Source: Methylobacter sp.
GTDB taxonomy: Bacteria; Pseudomonadota; Gammaproteobacteria; Methylococcales; Methylomonadaceae
Direction of reading: 5' to 3'
Assembly: GCF_023227905.1 (NCBI RefSeq)
Contig: NZ_JALOCF010000036.1
Location: forward strand, 1-47,790
DNA length: 47,790 bases
Shown here: piece after piece, positions 33,936 to 42,925 of the stretch
Layout: each line of letters begins with the position of its first letter
Position numbering within the stretch: the first letter of the stretch is position 1
Position numbers and translations under genes: made by a program
The notes under the pieces: model-generated
Seen by the model: the letters and a program-made list of their open reading frames with translations, nothing else
The model's database searches: none
Told to the model about the DNA's origin: nothing

Positions 33936-36328
33936 TTTGACGTCCCTGTAAAGGGGGTTATAAGTTTAAGTTCTCCCAGCGGCACCGGTTTCCCAATCCC
34001 GTAGCCTTGCGCATAGTCCACGCCTAACTCACTAAGCAAATTAAAGATTTGTTCGTTTTCAACAAATTCGGCAATGGTCTTTTTACCCATAACATGCCCA
34101 ACTTCGTTAATGGATTTCACCATCGCAAAATCCACCTTATCATGCAGAATATCCTTAACAAACAAACCATCAATTTTAAGATAATCGACCGGCAAGTTCT
34201 TTAAATAGGCAAAAGAGGACAAGCCGCTGCCAAAGTCGTCCAACGAAAACAAACACCCCCGCTCTTTTAATTGATTAATGAATTTGGTCGCATAGGATAA
34301 ATTGGCGATAGCGGCTGTTTCGGTTACCTCAAAACAGATTTTATGTGCCGGAATTGCCCATTTGGAGAATTGCTCGGAAAGAAACACCAGCATGGTTTCA
34401 TCGGACATCGACAAGCCGGATAAATTAACCGAGCAAACTGACAAGTTATCCAGAAAACCGGGTTTATTCGCTATCCATTCGAATAGATGCCTGATTACCC
34501 ATCGATCCAACTCAGACGCCAAATTATAACGTTCTGCCGCCGGTAGAAATGCTCCAGGGGGAATAATGCGTCCATCCTCATCCCGATAACGAACCAGTGT
34601 TTCAAAATGCAGGCCGTCCTCGGGATGAGCGATTGCGACGATCGGCTGCCCGTACAGGCAAAACCGATTCTGTTCCAGCCCCTGCTGAATTTTTTCTACC
34701 CATTGCATTTCTCCCTGCCTCATGGCCAACTCTTCATCGTCAGGACGGAAAACATGCACCCGATTTCGGCCGTTGTCTTTCGCCGCATAGCAGGCGGCAT
34801 CGGCCTCTTTAAGCAGATTGACAGCATTACCACTAGAGCTGTTAATAGCTGAAATACCAATGCTCGCGCCGATGGTAAAGCTTCTGTCTTCCCAGGCAAA
34901 ACGGAAATCTTTAATCAAATCCCGTATATTCTCACAAGCTTGAAACGCTTCATTCAATGAGCAATTGCCCATCAACACGCCAAACTCGTCACCACCCAGT
35001 CGAGCGACAAAATCATGTTTCCTTATATTCCGTCTTAACAGCTCACCCAGCTGTCTAAGCAGTTCATCGCCGGCAAGATGCCCGCAGGTATCGTTGACCA
35101 CTTTAAATTGATCAAGATCCAAGTAACACAAAGCATGTTCCGAATTATCGGTATGAGCCAATGCGACCGCATGCTTGATATAATTATCGAACTGGGTGCG
35201 ATTGGCCAAGCCTGTCAAAGCATCATGGCTTGCCTGATAAGCCACTTTTTCGCTCAATAAGCGGGCTTCCATGATATCTTCGCCCACCAGCAATAAACTG
35301 CTCTGCCGATGTTCATTTTCAACCCGTCTCGCTGTGGCCCTAACCCAAATAATCCTTCCTTTACTGCAAACCTGTCTAAGCTCTTGTTTATAGACCAGCA
35401 AAGGGTTCGCCAAACAATGCTCCATTAATTCATGCAGGATAGACGTGTCATCCGTATGAACAAAATCAAAAATCGAGCAACCTTGCAGTTCATCAACAGA
35501 TAAGCCCAGATGTCGCGCGCAGGTTCGGTTAGCGGATAAAATACGCCCGTCTATGGACAGATTAAAAACCATGGTCGGATTGTCATTATAAAGCGCCAGA
35601 TAGCGGTCTTTTGCCAGCGTCAAAGCCTGGTTCTGAGCTTCAACAGTACCGATCAAGCCATTGAATGCATCAACCAGAACACCTAACTCATCATCATTAA
35701 CTTTAATTGCTCTCAACGAGTAATCTTTGGTATCGCTAATTTTTTTAACTTTATCGACAAGCTTTTTTATCGGCGAGGAAATAAGCGTCAATAGCGGCGT
35801 TGATAAAAAGAAACTCAGTATTGATACCCCGGCCAACACCAGAAGTATGAGTCCTGAAAACTGTATTCTGCGCCAGTAAGCCTTGGTTAAATCAGCATAA
35901 ATATAGACCGTACCCAATTGTGCGCCATCGACATCAACCAGTTCAGTGATATGTAGATGGTCTTTTTCAAACCGGGTTATTTCAGAGTTAATGGATAAAG
36001 GACACTCGGATGTCTTTTGTTTCTGTAATTGTGCAAAAACAACACCTTGTCCATCATAAAGACACGCTAGCCGCACGTCGGGCAGATTGCCGAAGACCGC
36101 CAGGTTTTCATTGGCCAAATCCTTGTCCCCAAACATTAAAGCAGCGGTACTACGATTACCTACAATTCGAGCCAAGGTTGACAAGTCATCCTGAGTATTC
36201 TTCTGAAATTCCGTGATTTCCAGCACTATCAACAACAAACCGGCAAACAACAAAGAGGTAATACTGGAAAATGTTAAAATTAGCAGTAGTTTTCGATTTA
36301 TAGGCAAATTACGAACAAATCTAATCAT
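33932..36328 (-). CDS. Membrane CHASE8-HAMP-PAS-GGDEF-EAL c-di-GMP enzyme (YfiN-like)
   Basis: From ATG 36328 the product is 798 aa (an earlier ATG at 36346 is possible). Order: transmembrane helix (about 13-35), periplasmic CHASE8-like region (LSTLARIVGNRSTAALMFGD), second helix (about 160-185), HAMP, PAS (about 260-370), GGDEF with intact GGDEF and an RKHD inhibitory I-site five residues before it, and EAL. In the EAL domain the signature reads ETL (FETLVRY), but the other key residues are kept (FEVTE, DDFGSGLSSF, LKIDGLFVKDI, AEFVENE, QGYGIGKP). Both synthesis and breakdown of c-di-GMP are therefore possible. It overlaps yfiR by 8 bases and the TonB receptor by 4. Confidence 0.93.
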   Translation of the reverse strand: MIRFVRNLPINRKLLLILTFSSITSLLFAGLLLIVLEITEFQKNTQDDLSTLARIVGNRSTAALMFGDKDLANENLAVFGNLPDVRLACLYDGQGVVFAQLQKQKTSECPLSINSEITRFEKDHLHITELVDVDGAQLGTVYIYADLTKAYWRRIQFSGLILLVLAGVSILSFFLSTPLLTLISSPIKKLVDKVKKISDTKDYSLRAIKVNDDELGVLVDAFNGLIGTVEAQNQALTLAKDRYLALYNDNPTMVFNLSIDGRILSANRTCARHLGLSVDELQGCSIFDFVHTDDTSILHELMEHCLANPLLVYKQELRQVCSKGRIIWVRATARRVENEHRQSSLLLVGEDIMEARLLSEKVAYQASHDALTGLANRTQFDNYIKHAVALAHTDNSEHALCYLDLDQFKVVNDTCGHLAGDELLRQLGELLRRNIRKHDFVARLGGDEFGVLMGNCSLNEAFQACENIRDLIKDFRFAWEDRSFTIGASIGISAINSSSGNAVNLLKEADAACYAAKDNGRNRVHVFRPDDEELAMRQGEMQWVEKIQQGLEQNRFCLYGQPIVAIAHPEDGLHFETLVRYRDEDGRIIPPGAFLPAAERYNLASELDRWVIRHLFEWIANKPGFLDNLSVCSVNLSGLSMSDETMLVFLSEQFSKWAIPAHKICFEVTETAAIANLSYATKFINQLKERGCLFSLDDFGSGLSSFAYLKNLPVDYLKIDGLFVKDILHDKVDFAMVKSINEVGHVMGKKTIAEFVENEQIFNLLSELGVDYAQGYGIGKPVPLGELKLITPFTGTSK

Positions 36329-36860
36329 TGCTTTCCTCCCCAACAAGCTCAGCGACTTCCAATAACTTTGCGCTGATTTTTAAATCGCTCTGTTGCAGCA
36401 TTTTTAGATTAATTTGTAACTTTATATTGCCCTGTCTATTTACAAAGCCAATCATCCCTCCCTGAGCAGCAAACTCTTTACTTTCGCCTACGGTTAAGGA
36501 TTTATTGGTTTTTTGAATAGCCAGCATGCTTTCAAGCAAGACGTTATCCTTGACAGAGGTGCTGATAAAAAGGATATGGCAGCTCTGCTCTTTATTAAGG
36601 CTATTAAACCTGAATAGTTTAATAGGTCGTCCAAATGCCGTGCGTTGTTCGATGGGATCTATTAAACCGCCGAAAGGATCCTCACCCACAATACAAAGGT
36701 TAAAGGTTTCACTGTTATCCTCAGGCCAGGTAATAAATTTGGTGAAATTATATAAATAACCGGCTTTTACTTTATATTCGACATTGGCATCATCAGCCAT
36801 AGCCTGCTGCGCAAGCAAGACTATGAAAAAAAAAACACCTGATAAACTGACAATTTTCAT
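36321..36860 (-). CDS. yfiR: YfiR family (DUF4154) periplasmic regulator
   Basis: Periplasmic protein of 179 aa with signal peptide (VFFFIVLLAQQAMA-DD). The family hallmark VKAGYLYNFTKFITWPED lies near residue 31, followed by FNLCIVGEDPFG and SCHILFIS, whose cysteines occupy the positions typical of the YfiR fold. In Pseudomonas YfiR binds the periplasmic domain of YfiN and keeps its diguanylate cyclase off until the outer-membrane protein YfiB captures YfiR (established). Here the next gene is a YfiN-like enzyme with a CHASE8-like sensor. No yfiB-like OmpA-domain gene is visible in the window. Confidence 0.92.
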   Translation of the reverse strand: MKIVSLSGVFFFIVLLAQQAMADDANVEYKVKAGYLYNFTKFITWPEDNSETFNLCIVGEDPFGGLIDPIEQRTAFGRPIKLFRFNSLNKEQSCHILFISTSVKDNVLLESMLAIQKTNKSLTVGESKEFAAQGGMIGFVNRQGNIKLQINLKMLQQSDLKISAKLLEVAELVGEESND

Positions 36861-37052
36861 CTATTCTGACGCGTGAGATAATTGAATGAGTATAGACATT
36901 ATTTCGAAGTATTTATTATTTTTATGTAAATTTTGCCGATTAATGCGCAGTAAAATGTCATTTTGTTTTATCGTATACTCATGATCCCACCCTGACGTAA
37001 ACGACCCGGCATTATAAACATTCCTGAAGCCGATCGTATCGTGGCGAATGAG

Positions 37053-37637
37053 TCACTCCGCCTTAATCTTCCGAAACGTCAAATTAATCCGTGGCGTTTT
37101 CAGCTTTTTCGTTTTAGGCACTGAATGCGTCCAATGGTGCTGCAAGGTTCCGGCCATTACCAACAAATCGCCATGACCTAAAGCAATATCCCGCTTTTCT
37201 TTGCTTTGTTTATGATGCAGTTTAAATAGCCGCTCGTCGCCGAGGCTCAACGACGCAATTACCGGATTTAGCCCCAGCTCTTTTTCATTATCGGCATGAC
37301 AGCCCATCGAGTCTTCCCCGTTGCGGTACAAATTGGCTAATACGCTGTTAAAGGAGCATTGACATTGCCGCTCCATCCTTTCTCTGATGGCTTGTAACAC
37401 CGGAGTCCACGGCAGTGGCTGATGGCTAACGCCCGAATAGCGGTACCAGGCATCCTTGTCCCCATACCAGCACATCAAACGGGGCACTTTAACCCACCTG
37501 CCGTAAATAAAAATCGCCTCTTCCTGCCAAACCAGCTCGGTTTGCAACTGTGCAAATAACCGGTCAGATTCCGGCAAACTGTAAAACTGCTTGATTAAAT
37601 AAAGTTCGCCGTCAAAGGGGACTAAATTGGCCGCCAT
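37053..37637 (-). CDS. alkB: AlkB-like 2-oxoglutarate/Fe(II)-dependent dioxygenase
   Basis: Direct-reversal repair enzyme for alkylated bases, 194 aa from ATG 37637. The longer open frame upstream belongs to the shadow of the M18 gene. Iron ligands are visible in CHADNE (H-x-D) and HHWTHSVPK, and the 2-oxoglutarate-binding arginine in PRINLTFR. NLYRNGEDSMGCHADNE and the WYG motif make it closer to the ALKBH2/3-type branch than to E. coli AlkB. The ATG overlaps the stop of the aminopeptidase gene by one base (TAATG), so it is the third gene of an msrB-M18-alkB operon. Confidence 0.92.
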   Translation of the reverse strand: MAANLVPFDGELYLIKQFYSLPESDRLFAQLQTELVWQEEAIFIYGRWVKVPRLMCWYGDKDAWYRYSGVSHQPLPWTPVLQAIRERMERQCQCSFNSVLANLYRNGEDSMGCHADNEKELGLNPVIASLSLGDERLFKLHHKQSKEKRDIALGHGDLLVMAGTLQHHWTHSVPKTKKLKTPRINLTFRKIKAE

Positions 37638-38947
37638 TAAGGTGCGGCGAAAAATCGTTTCATCACCCTGATCATATAATCGTGATCCAGCACCCCGGCG
37701 CTTTCCCTGATACTGTGCATCGCCCACATGGGATTGCCGACATCGATCGAGCGGATGCCGAGTTTTGCAGAGGTAATCGGCCCTATTGTGCTGCCGCAGG
37801 GCATATCGCAACGGTGCGAATATTTCTGATACGGTACGCCGGCCTGTTCGCACCAGTCAACGAACATCGCCGCCGACACGCTTTCCGAGCTGTAGTTATG
37901 ATTGGCGTTGATTTTAATCACCGGGCCTTTGTTGACGATAACTTTATGGCCCGGATCGTAAGCATTGGGAAAATTGGGTTGGTAGGCGTGCGCCATATCC
38001 GAGCTGATCATGAAGCTTTTCGCCAGCGCCCTGGCATAATCCTCTCCGTCGGTTGCGGTCGCCAAAGCGATACGTCCAAGCACATCGGGCAGGAAACTGC
38101 CGTCTGCGCCTTTGTTGCTTTGACTACCGATTTCTTCATGGTCGAATAACGCGCATACTCGCGTGCTGTCCGGCCGTAAATCTGCATTATCCAGCAGCGC
38201 CTGTAACGCCGCATGACACGATGCCAAATTATCCAATTGGCTGTTTGCATAAAACTCGCTTTCAGCTCCCCAGAAAACCCCTTTTTGCGTATCGTACACC
38301 GCCAAGTCCCAGGACAAGATCCGCGTAGCGGCGATGCCGGTTTGCTGATGCAACAACGCCGAAAAATAAGCTTGCGGCAGTTGTTCTTCGGCCGATGCCG
38401 ACAAGATCAGCGGTAATTCGGTTTGCTTTTGCAGTTTCAGGCCTTCCTCATTGACCGTCCTGTTCATATGAATGGCCAAATTAGGCAACCGCAGCAGCGG
38501 TTGATCGAATTTAACCAGCATACCGGTTATCTGATCCTGATCGTTTTTATAAGCGATACGTCCGGCAAGGCTCAAATCCCTGTCGGTAAAGGTCGCCAGT
38601 ATCGGGCCGCCGTATATCTCGACACCCAACCTCATCAAGCCGTCCGCGCTACTGGCGGCATTCGGCTTGATCCTTAAGCCGGGCGAATCGGTATGTGCGC
38701 CGATAATCTTAAAGCCGGTTTCAGCCAGCGGTTTTTGCCCTACTATAAACAGGATAATCGAGGAATCATCGCGCACCACGTAATACCGCCCGCCCGGCTG
38801 CAATGTCCACTTGGCCGTTTCGTCAAGACGTTGCCAGGCCGGTGTTTGCGTTGCAAGCAGCGCTTCAATGGTTTTAACGACGTGCCAGGGACTGGGGCTT
38901 GCGTCGATGAAATCCAGTAAATTTTGAACCGGTTGTCTAGCACTCAT
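37637..38947 (-). CDS. M18 family aminopeptidase (aspartyl-type)
   Basis: Dinuclear zinc exopeptidase of 436 aa that removes N-terminal, typically acidic or neutral, residues. Metal and catalytic motifs: GAHTDSPGLRIKP near residue 81, FDHEEIGSQS near 264, ISSDMAHAYQPN near 313, and MPCGSTIGP near 381, all matching the ApeB/aspartyl aminopeptidase family. It starts inside the end of msrB (ATGA overlap) and ends in the alkB start, so it is translationally coupled on both sides. Confidence 0.94.
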   Translation of the reverse strand: MSARQPVQNLLDFIDASPSPWHVVKTIEALLATQTPAWQRLDETAKWTLQPGGRYYVVRDDSSIILFIVGQKPLAETGFKIIGAHTDSPGLRIKPNAASSADGLMRLGVEIYGGPILATFTDRDLSLAGRIAYKNDQDQITGMLVKFDQPLLRLPNLAIHMNRTVNEEGLKLQKQTELPLILSASAEEQLPQAYFSALLHQQTGIAATRILSWDLAVYDTQKGVFWGAESEFYANSQLDNLASCHAALQALLDNADLRPDSTRVCALFDHEEIGSQSNKGADGSFLPDVLGRIALATATDGEDYARALAKSFMISSDMAHAYQPNFPNAYDPGHKVIVNKGPVIKINANHNYSSESVSAAMFVDWCEQAGVPYQKYSHRCDMPCGSTIGPITSAKLGIRSIDVGNPMWAMHSIRESAGVLDHDYMIRVMKRFFAAP

Positions 38948-39342
38948 ACTCTTTCTTTCAAGTCTAATGCGGCGGAATTGATACAGTAGCGCAATCCTGT
39001 CGGTCGCGGACCGTCCTCAAAGACATGGCCTAAATGCGCGCCGCAGGATTTACAGGTCACTTCCACCCTGCGCATGCCGTGACTGACGTCAGCATGTTCA
39101 GCAACGCTATGCTCCGATAGCACATCCCAGAAGCTCGGCCAGCCGGAGCCGGAATCATATTTGGTCGTCGAATCGAACAACGGATTGCCGCAGCAAATGC
39201 AATGATAAATACCGTCTTTCTTGCAATCGACATATTTGCCGGTAAAAGGCGGTTCGGTAGCTTTCTGGCGGCAAATGTTAAATTGCTCCGGCGTTAATTT
39301 GTCTTGCCACTGGATATTTTCGTCGTGCTCTTTATTCGTCAT
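38944..39342 (-). CDS. msrB: Peptide-methionine (R)-S-oxide reductase
   Basis: Repairs the R form of methionine sulfoxide in proteins, 132 aa. Both structural zinc pairs (CICC and CKSC) are present, with GSGWPSFWD and the catalytic cysteine in RYCINSAAL. No signal peptide, so it should be cytosolic. First gene of the msrB-M18-alkB operon, divergent from oadG with a 168-bp gap. Its partner msrA is not in the window. Confidence 0.96.
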   Translation of the reverse strand: MTNKEHDENIQWQDKLTPEQFNICRQKATEPPFTGKYVDCKKDGIYHCICCGNPLFDSTTKYDSGSGWPSFWDVLSEHSVAEHADVSHGMRRVEVTCKSCGAHLGHVFEDGPRPTGLRYCINSAALDLKERV

Positions 39343-39510
39343 GTTTTTACCCCTATAACAAGCATTTACAATGCCGTGTATTGTACGCGCTCAAGGCCGC
39401 ATAGCCAAAAGACTGCATGCCAAATTGATACGAAAACAAACATCGATTAGTTATGATTTTTGCCTATGATACAATGCAATAGTTATTGAATTTTAAATAC
39501 GTGATCAACC

Positions 39511-39744
39511 ATGACAGAACAAATGACTAGCGGGATCGAATTAATGTTTACCGGGATGAGCATAGTATTCCTGTTTTTGACCATGTTGGTAGTCGCTATC
39601 AACCTCATGTCGGCACTGGTGCAACGCTACTTCCCGGAGATACCTGTATCAAGGTCAGTTCCCGGCATTACCAATGATATTGACAAGAGCGTTGTTGCGG
39701 CGATAACTGCCGCCGTACACCAGTACCGCAAAAAGCATAACTAA
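39511..39744 (+). CDS. oadG: Oxaloacetate decarboxylase gamma subunit
   Basis: Small membrane subunit that holds the alpha and beta subunits of the sodium-pumping decarboxylase together, 77 aa. A single transmembrane helix (IVFLFLTMLVVAINLMSAL, about residues 17-37) is followed by a soluble tail ending AAVHQYRKKH, the C-terminal pattern of the family. The initiating ATG could also be the fifth codon; no strong ribosome binding site distinguishes them. It is shorter than many OadG proteins but similar to gammaproteobacterial ones. It is the first gene of oadGAB. Confidence 0.88.
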   Translation: MTEQMTSGIELMFTGMSIVFLFLTMLVVAINLMSALVQRYFPEIPVSRSVPGITNDIDKSVVAAITAAVHQYRKKHN

Positions 39745-39798
39745 CCACCTTTAGGTCAACGATCAAAATTTACGAAGGTTTCAGGAGAAACAATAAGC

Positions 39799-41595
39799 AT
39801 GTCCACTGTTAAAAAGCAGCCCTTAGGTATCACCGAAGTCGTTCTGCGTGATGCCCATCAATCCATTTTGGCAACCCGGTTGCGCATCGAAGACATGCTG
39901 CCGATTTGCGAAAAGCTCGACCAGATCGGTTATTGGTCTATTGAGTCCTGGGGCGGCGCAACCTTTGATGCCTGTATCCGCTACCTGGGCGAAGACCCTT
40001 GGGAAAGACTGCGCCTGCTGAAAGCTGCCATGCCCAAAACGCCCCAGCAAATGCTGTTCCGCGGCCAGAATATCCTGGGCTACCGTCATTATGCCGACGA
40101 TGTGGTCGATAAGTTCGTCGAGCGTTGCGTCGTCAACGGTATTGACGTATTCCGCATTTTCGATGCGATGAATGACATGCGCAACATCGAGCACGCGGTC
40201 AAAGCCGTGCTCCGCACTGATGCCCATGCGCAAGGCACCATTTCCTACACCACCAGCCCCGTACACACCATGGATTTATGGGTTGATCTGGGTAAACAGA
40301 TCGAGGACATGGGCGCGCATTCCATTTGCATCAAGGACATGGCCGGACTGCTCAAGCCTTACGATGCCTTTGAACTGGTCAAACGCCTGAAAAAAAGCAC
40401 TAAAATTCCGATCCATCTGCATTGCCATGCCACCACAGGCTTGAGTGTCGGCACGCTGATCAAGGCCGCCGAAGCTGGTGTGGACAATGTCGATACCGCC
40501 ATTTCGTCAATGAGCATGACCTACGGGCACAGCCCCACCGAAACCATCGTCGCCAGCCTGGAAGACACCGGTCGCGATACCGGCCTGGACCTGGTCGAAC
40601 TGGAACATATTGCCACTTATTTCCGGGACATACGCAAAAAATATGCGCAATATGAAGGCAGCTTAAAAGGCGTCGACAGCCGTATCCTGATTTCCCAAGT
40701 GCCGGGCGGCATGCTGACCAACATGGAAAGCCAACTGAAAGAACAGGGCGCCGCCGACAAGTTCGACGAAGTCATGCTGGAAATCCCGCGTGTTCGCGAA
40801 GACTTGGGCTTTATTCCACTGGTGACGCCGACTTCGCAAATCGTCGGCACCCAAGCCGTGATTAATGTGATGAACGGCGAACGCTACAAAAACATCACCA
40901 AGGAAACCGCCGGCGTTTTAAAAGGCGAATATGGCGCAACGCCTGCACCGGTCAACAAAGCCTTGCAAGAAAAGATATTGAACGGTGCAGAACCGATTAC
41001 CTGCCGCCCAGCCGACCTGATCGCGCCGGAAATGGACAAACTGATTGCCGAAGTCAAGGAAAAAGCACAAGCCGAGGGCGTAACTCTTTCTGCCAGCATC
41101 GAGGAAGACGCGCTGATCAACGGCTTGTTCGCGCAAGTCGGCTGGAAGTTTTTGGCTAACCGGGGTAATCCGGCCGCCTTTGAAGCCGCGCCGGATGCGC
41201 AAGCCTTTGCTGCCGCCAATGCATCCCCGGCCTCAACCTCTACTCCGCCGCCCCAGCCGCAAACGGAAACTTATACCGTCAACGTCGATGGCAGGAATTT
41301 CAGCGTTATCGTTGGAGCCAACAACGCCGCCCTGACGATTCAGCCCGCCGCCAGTGCGACTCATGCCGCGCTGATAGCCAGCAGCGGCGCCATGGTTGAG
41401 TCTCCAATGGCCGGCAATATTTTGAAAGTTCTGGTCGATGTAGGCAGCATCGTTGCCGAAGGCGATGTCGTAATCATCATGGAAGCGATGAAAATGGAAA
41501 CTGAAGTCCGTTCCAAAACGGCCGGAATCGTCAGTACTATTAACATAAAAGAAGGCAGTGCCGTTGCCGGAGGCGATGTGCTGATTTCTTTATAA
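39799..41595 (+). CDS. oadA: Oxaloacetate decarboxylase alpha subunit (biotin-containing carboxyltransferase)
   Basis: Transfers the carboxyl group from oxaloacetate to biotin, 598 aa. The N-terminal carboxyltransferase TIM barrel starts LGITEVVLRDAHQSILATR and carries metal-binding LHCHATTGLS near residue 205. A conserved C-terminal carboxylase domain and a Ser/Thr/Pro/Gln linker (about 475-495) lead to the biotinyl domain with Lys565 in EAMKMETEV. The order gamma-alpha-beta is that of classical OAD operons (established). An AGGAG site lies upstream. A pyruvate carboxylase B subunit would look similar, but the neighbouring oadG and oadB favour the membrane decarboxylase. Confidence 0.94.
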   Translation: MSTVKKQPLGITEVVLRDAHQSILATRLRIEDMLPICEKLDQIGYWSIESWGGATFDACIRYLGEDPWERLRLLKAAMPKTPQQMLFRGQNILGYRHYADDVVDKFVERCVVNGIDVFRIFDAMNDMRNIEHAVKAVLRTDAHAQGTISYTTSPVHTMDLWVDLGKQIEDMGAHSICIKDMAGLLKPYDAFELVKRLKKSTKIPIHLHCHATTGLSVGTLIKAAEAGVDNVDTAISSMSMTYGHSPTETIVASLEDTGRDTGLDLVELEHIATYFRDIRKKYAQYEGSLKGVDSRILISQVPGGMLTNMESQLKEQGAADKFDEVMLEIPRVREDLGFIPLVTPTSQIVGTQAVINVMNGERYKNITKETAGVLKGEYGATPAPVNKALQEKILNGAEPITCRPADLIAPEMDKLIAEVKEKAQAEGVTLSASIEEDALINGLFAQVGWKFLANRGNPAAFEAAPDAQAFAAANASPASTSTPPPQPQTETYTVNVDGRNFSVIVGANNAALTIQPAASATHAALIASSGAMVESPMAGNILKVLVDVGSIVAEGDVVIIMEAMKMETEVRSKTAGIVSTINIKEGSAVAGGDVLISL

Positions 41596-41646
41596 AGGAT
41601 AACTGCAGAAAATTCGAGAAACCGTAGCACCCACAGGGCATAAAGG

Positions 41647-41662
41647 GCGGCCATCCGGCCGC
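41647..41662 (+). promoter_or_regulatory. GC-rich stem-loop between oadA and oadB
   Basis: GCGGCC-ATCC-GGCCGC hairpin in the 95-bp gap between the two genes, with no T-run after it. It could be an RNA processing or stabilising element that sets relative subunit levels; this role is inference. Confidence 0.45.
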
Positions 41663-41690
41663 TCTACATGACTTAATAAAGAGACATCTC

Positions 41691-42818
41691 ATGGAAAATA
41701 TCATTTCACTCTGGCATAGCACCGGCATATACAATTTCACTGGCGGACAGGCCTTTATGATGATGGTCGGCTTTTTGCTGCTGTTTCTGGCCATCAAAAA
41801 AGGCTTTGAACCCTTGCTGTTATTGCCGATAGGCTTTGGCGCCATACTCAGTAATATCCCGGTTGCCGGTATCGCCGAGGAAGGCGGTATTTTGTACTAC
41901 TTGTATTACGGCATTAAAACCGGCCTATTTCCGTTGCTGATATTCATGGGCGTTGGCGCAATGACCGATTTCGGCCCCATGCTGGCTAACCCTAAAACGT
42001 TGTTGCTGGGCGCTGCGGCGCAATTCGGCATCTTTGCCTCATTGCTGGGAGCGCTGGCGCTCAACGCCATACCGGGGCTGGAATTCAGCATAAGAGATGC
42101 CGCTGCAATCGGCATTATCGGCGGTGCCGACGGCCCGACCGCTATTTACGTGGCGTCAAAATTATCGCCCGACTTGTTGGGAGCTATCGCGGTCGCGGCA
42201 TACTCCTACATGGCTCTAGTGCCATTAATACAGCCGCCGATCATGCGCGCCTTAACCACCGAAGACGAACGCAAGATCGAAATGCAACAACTGCGCGTCG
42301 TGGGAAAAACTGAAAAAATCATCTTCCCGTTGATGCTGCTGGTTATCTGCGCCCTGTTGCTGCCGTCAGCCGCACCTTTAATCGGCATGTTCGCATTGGG
42401 CAATCTGATGAACGCCTGCGGCGTGGTTGAGCGCTTGAGTCAAACCGCACAAAATGAGCTGATCAACATCGTCACTATTTTCCTGGGATTAGCGGTAGGT
42501 TCAAAGCTCAGCGCTGATGCTTTTTTGCAAATCAAAACACTGGGCATTCTAGGTTTAGGAGCGATTGCTTTTAGCATCGGCACGGCGGCCGGCGTGATCA
42601 TGGCGAAAATAATGAATAAATTCAGCAGCATCCCGATTAATCCGCTAATCGGCGCAGCCGGTGTCTCCGCAGTGCCGATGGCCGCGCGGGTAGCCAACAA
42701 AATCGGACTGGAGAGTAACCCGCATAACTTCCTGCTGATGCATGCCATGGGGCCTAATGTCGCCGGGGTGATTGGTTCTGCTGTGGCGGCGGGGATTTTA
42801 TTGAGTCTGGTTAAATAA
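41691..42818 (+). CDS. oadB: Oxaloacetate decarboxylase beta subunit, Na+ pump
   Basis: Integral membrane subunit that decarboxylates carboxybiotin and exports Na+, 375 aa with about ten hydrophobic segments. The ion-site motif GGADGPTAIYVASKLSP lies near residue 145, and SYMALVPLIQPPIMRALTT near 178, both diagnostic for the OadB/GcdB/MadB family. The C-terminus NFLLMHAMGPNVAGVIGSAVAAG is also typical. The closest alternative, a malonyl- or glutaconyl-CoA decarboxylase subunit, is less likely given oadG and oadA. The hairpin at 42873 probably ends the operon. Confidence 0.94.
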   Translation: MENIISLWHSTGIYNFTGGQAFMMMVGFLLLFLAIKKGFEPLLLLPIGFGAILSNIPVAGIAEEGGILYYLYYGIKTGLFPLLIFMGVGAMTDFGPMLANPKTLLLGAAAQFGIFASLLGALALNAIPGLEFSIRDAAAIGIIGGADGPTAIYVASKLSPDLLGAIAVAAYSYMALVPLIQPPIMRALTTEDERKIEMQQLRVVGKTEKIIFPLMLLVICALLLPSAAPLIGMFALGNLMNACGVVERLSQTAQNELINIVTIFLGLAVGSKLSADAFLQIKTLGILGLGAIAFSIGTAAGVIMAKIMNKFSSIPINPLIGAAGVSAVPMAARVANKIGLESNPHNFLLMHAMGPNVAGVIGSAVAAGILLSLVK

Positions 42819-42872
42819 CCACAGTAAAGATTGGAAGCCACTCTGTTGACTTAAACCGTTCTTGATGAGGAC

Positions 42873-42903
42873 AGGCGACCAGCCTAGGTCGCCTCGTCGT
42901 TTT
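42873..42903 (+). terminator. Terminator of the oadGAB operon
   Basis: Perfect 8-bp stem AGGCGACC / GGTCGCCT with a six-base loop, followed by CGTCGTTTT. The T-run is short, so strength is uncertain. It may also serve the convergent gene ending at 42926. Confidence 0.65.
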
Positions 42904-42925
42904 AAGCGCCTGAAAATGACGCCCC

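Noticed and set aside
33932..36328. EAL domain catalytically dead because the motif reads ETL
   Set aside because: The catalytic Glu is kept and the other metal and catalytic motifs (FEVTE, DDFGSG, KID, Q-G near the end) are present; A-to-T at the middle position alone does not imply loss.
39343..39510. Sigma70 promoter for oadG at TATGAT/TACAAT near 39464-39475
   Set aside because: No -35 hexamer at acceptable spacing; too weak to annotate.
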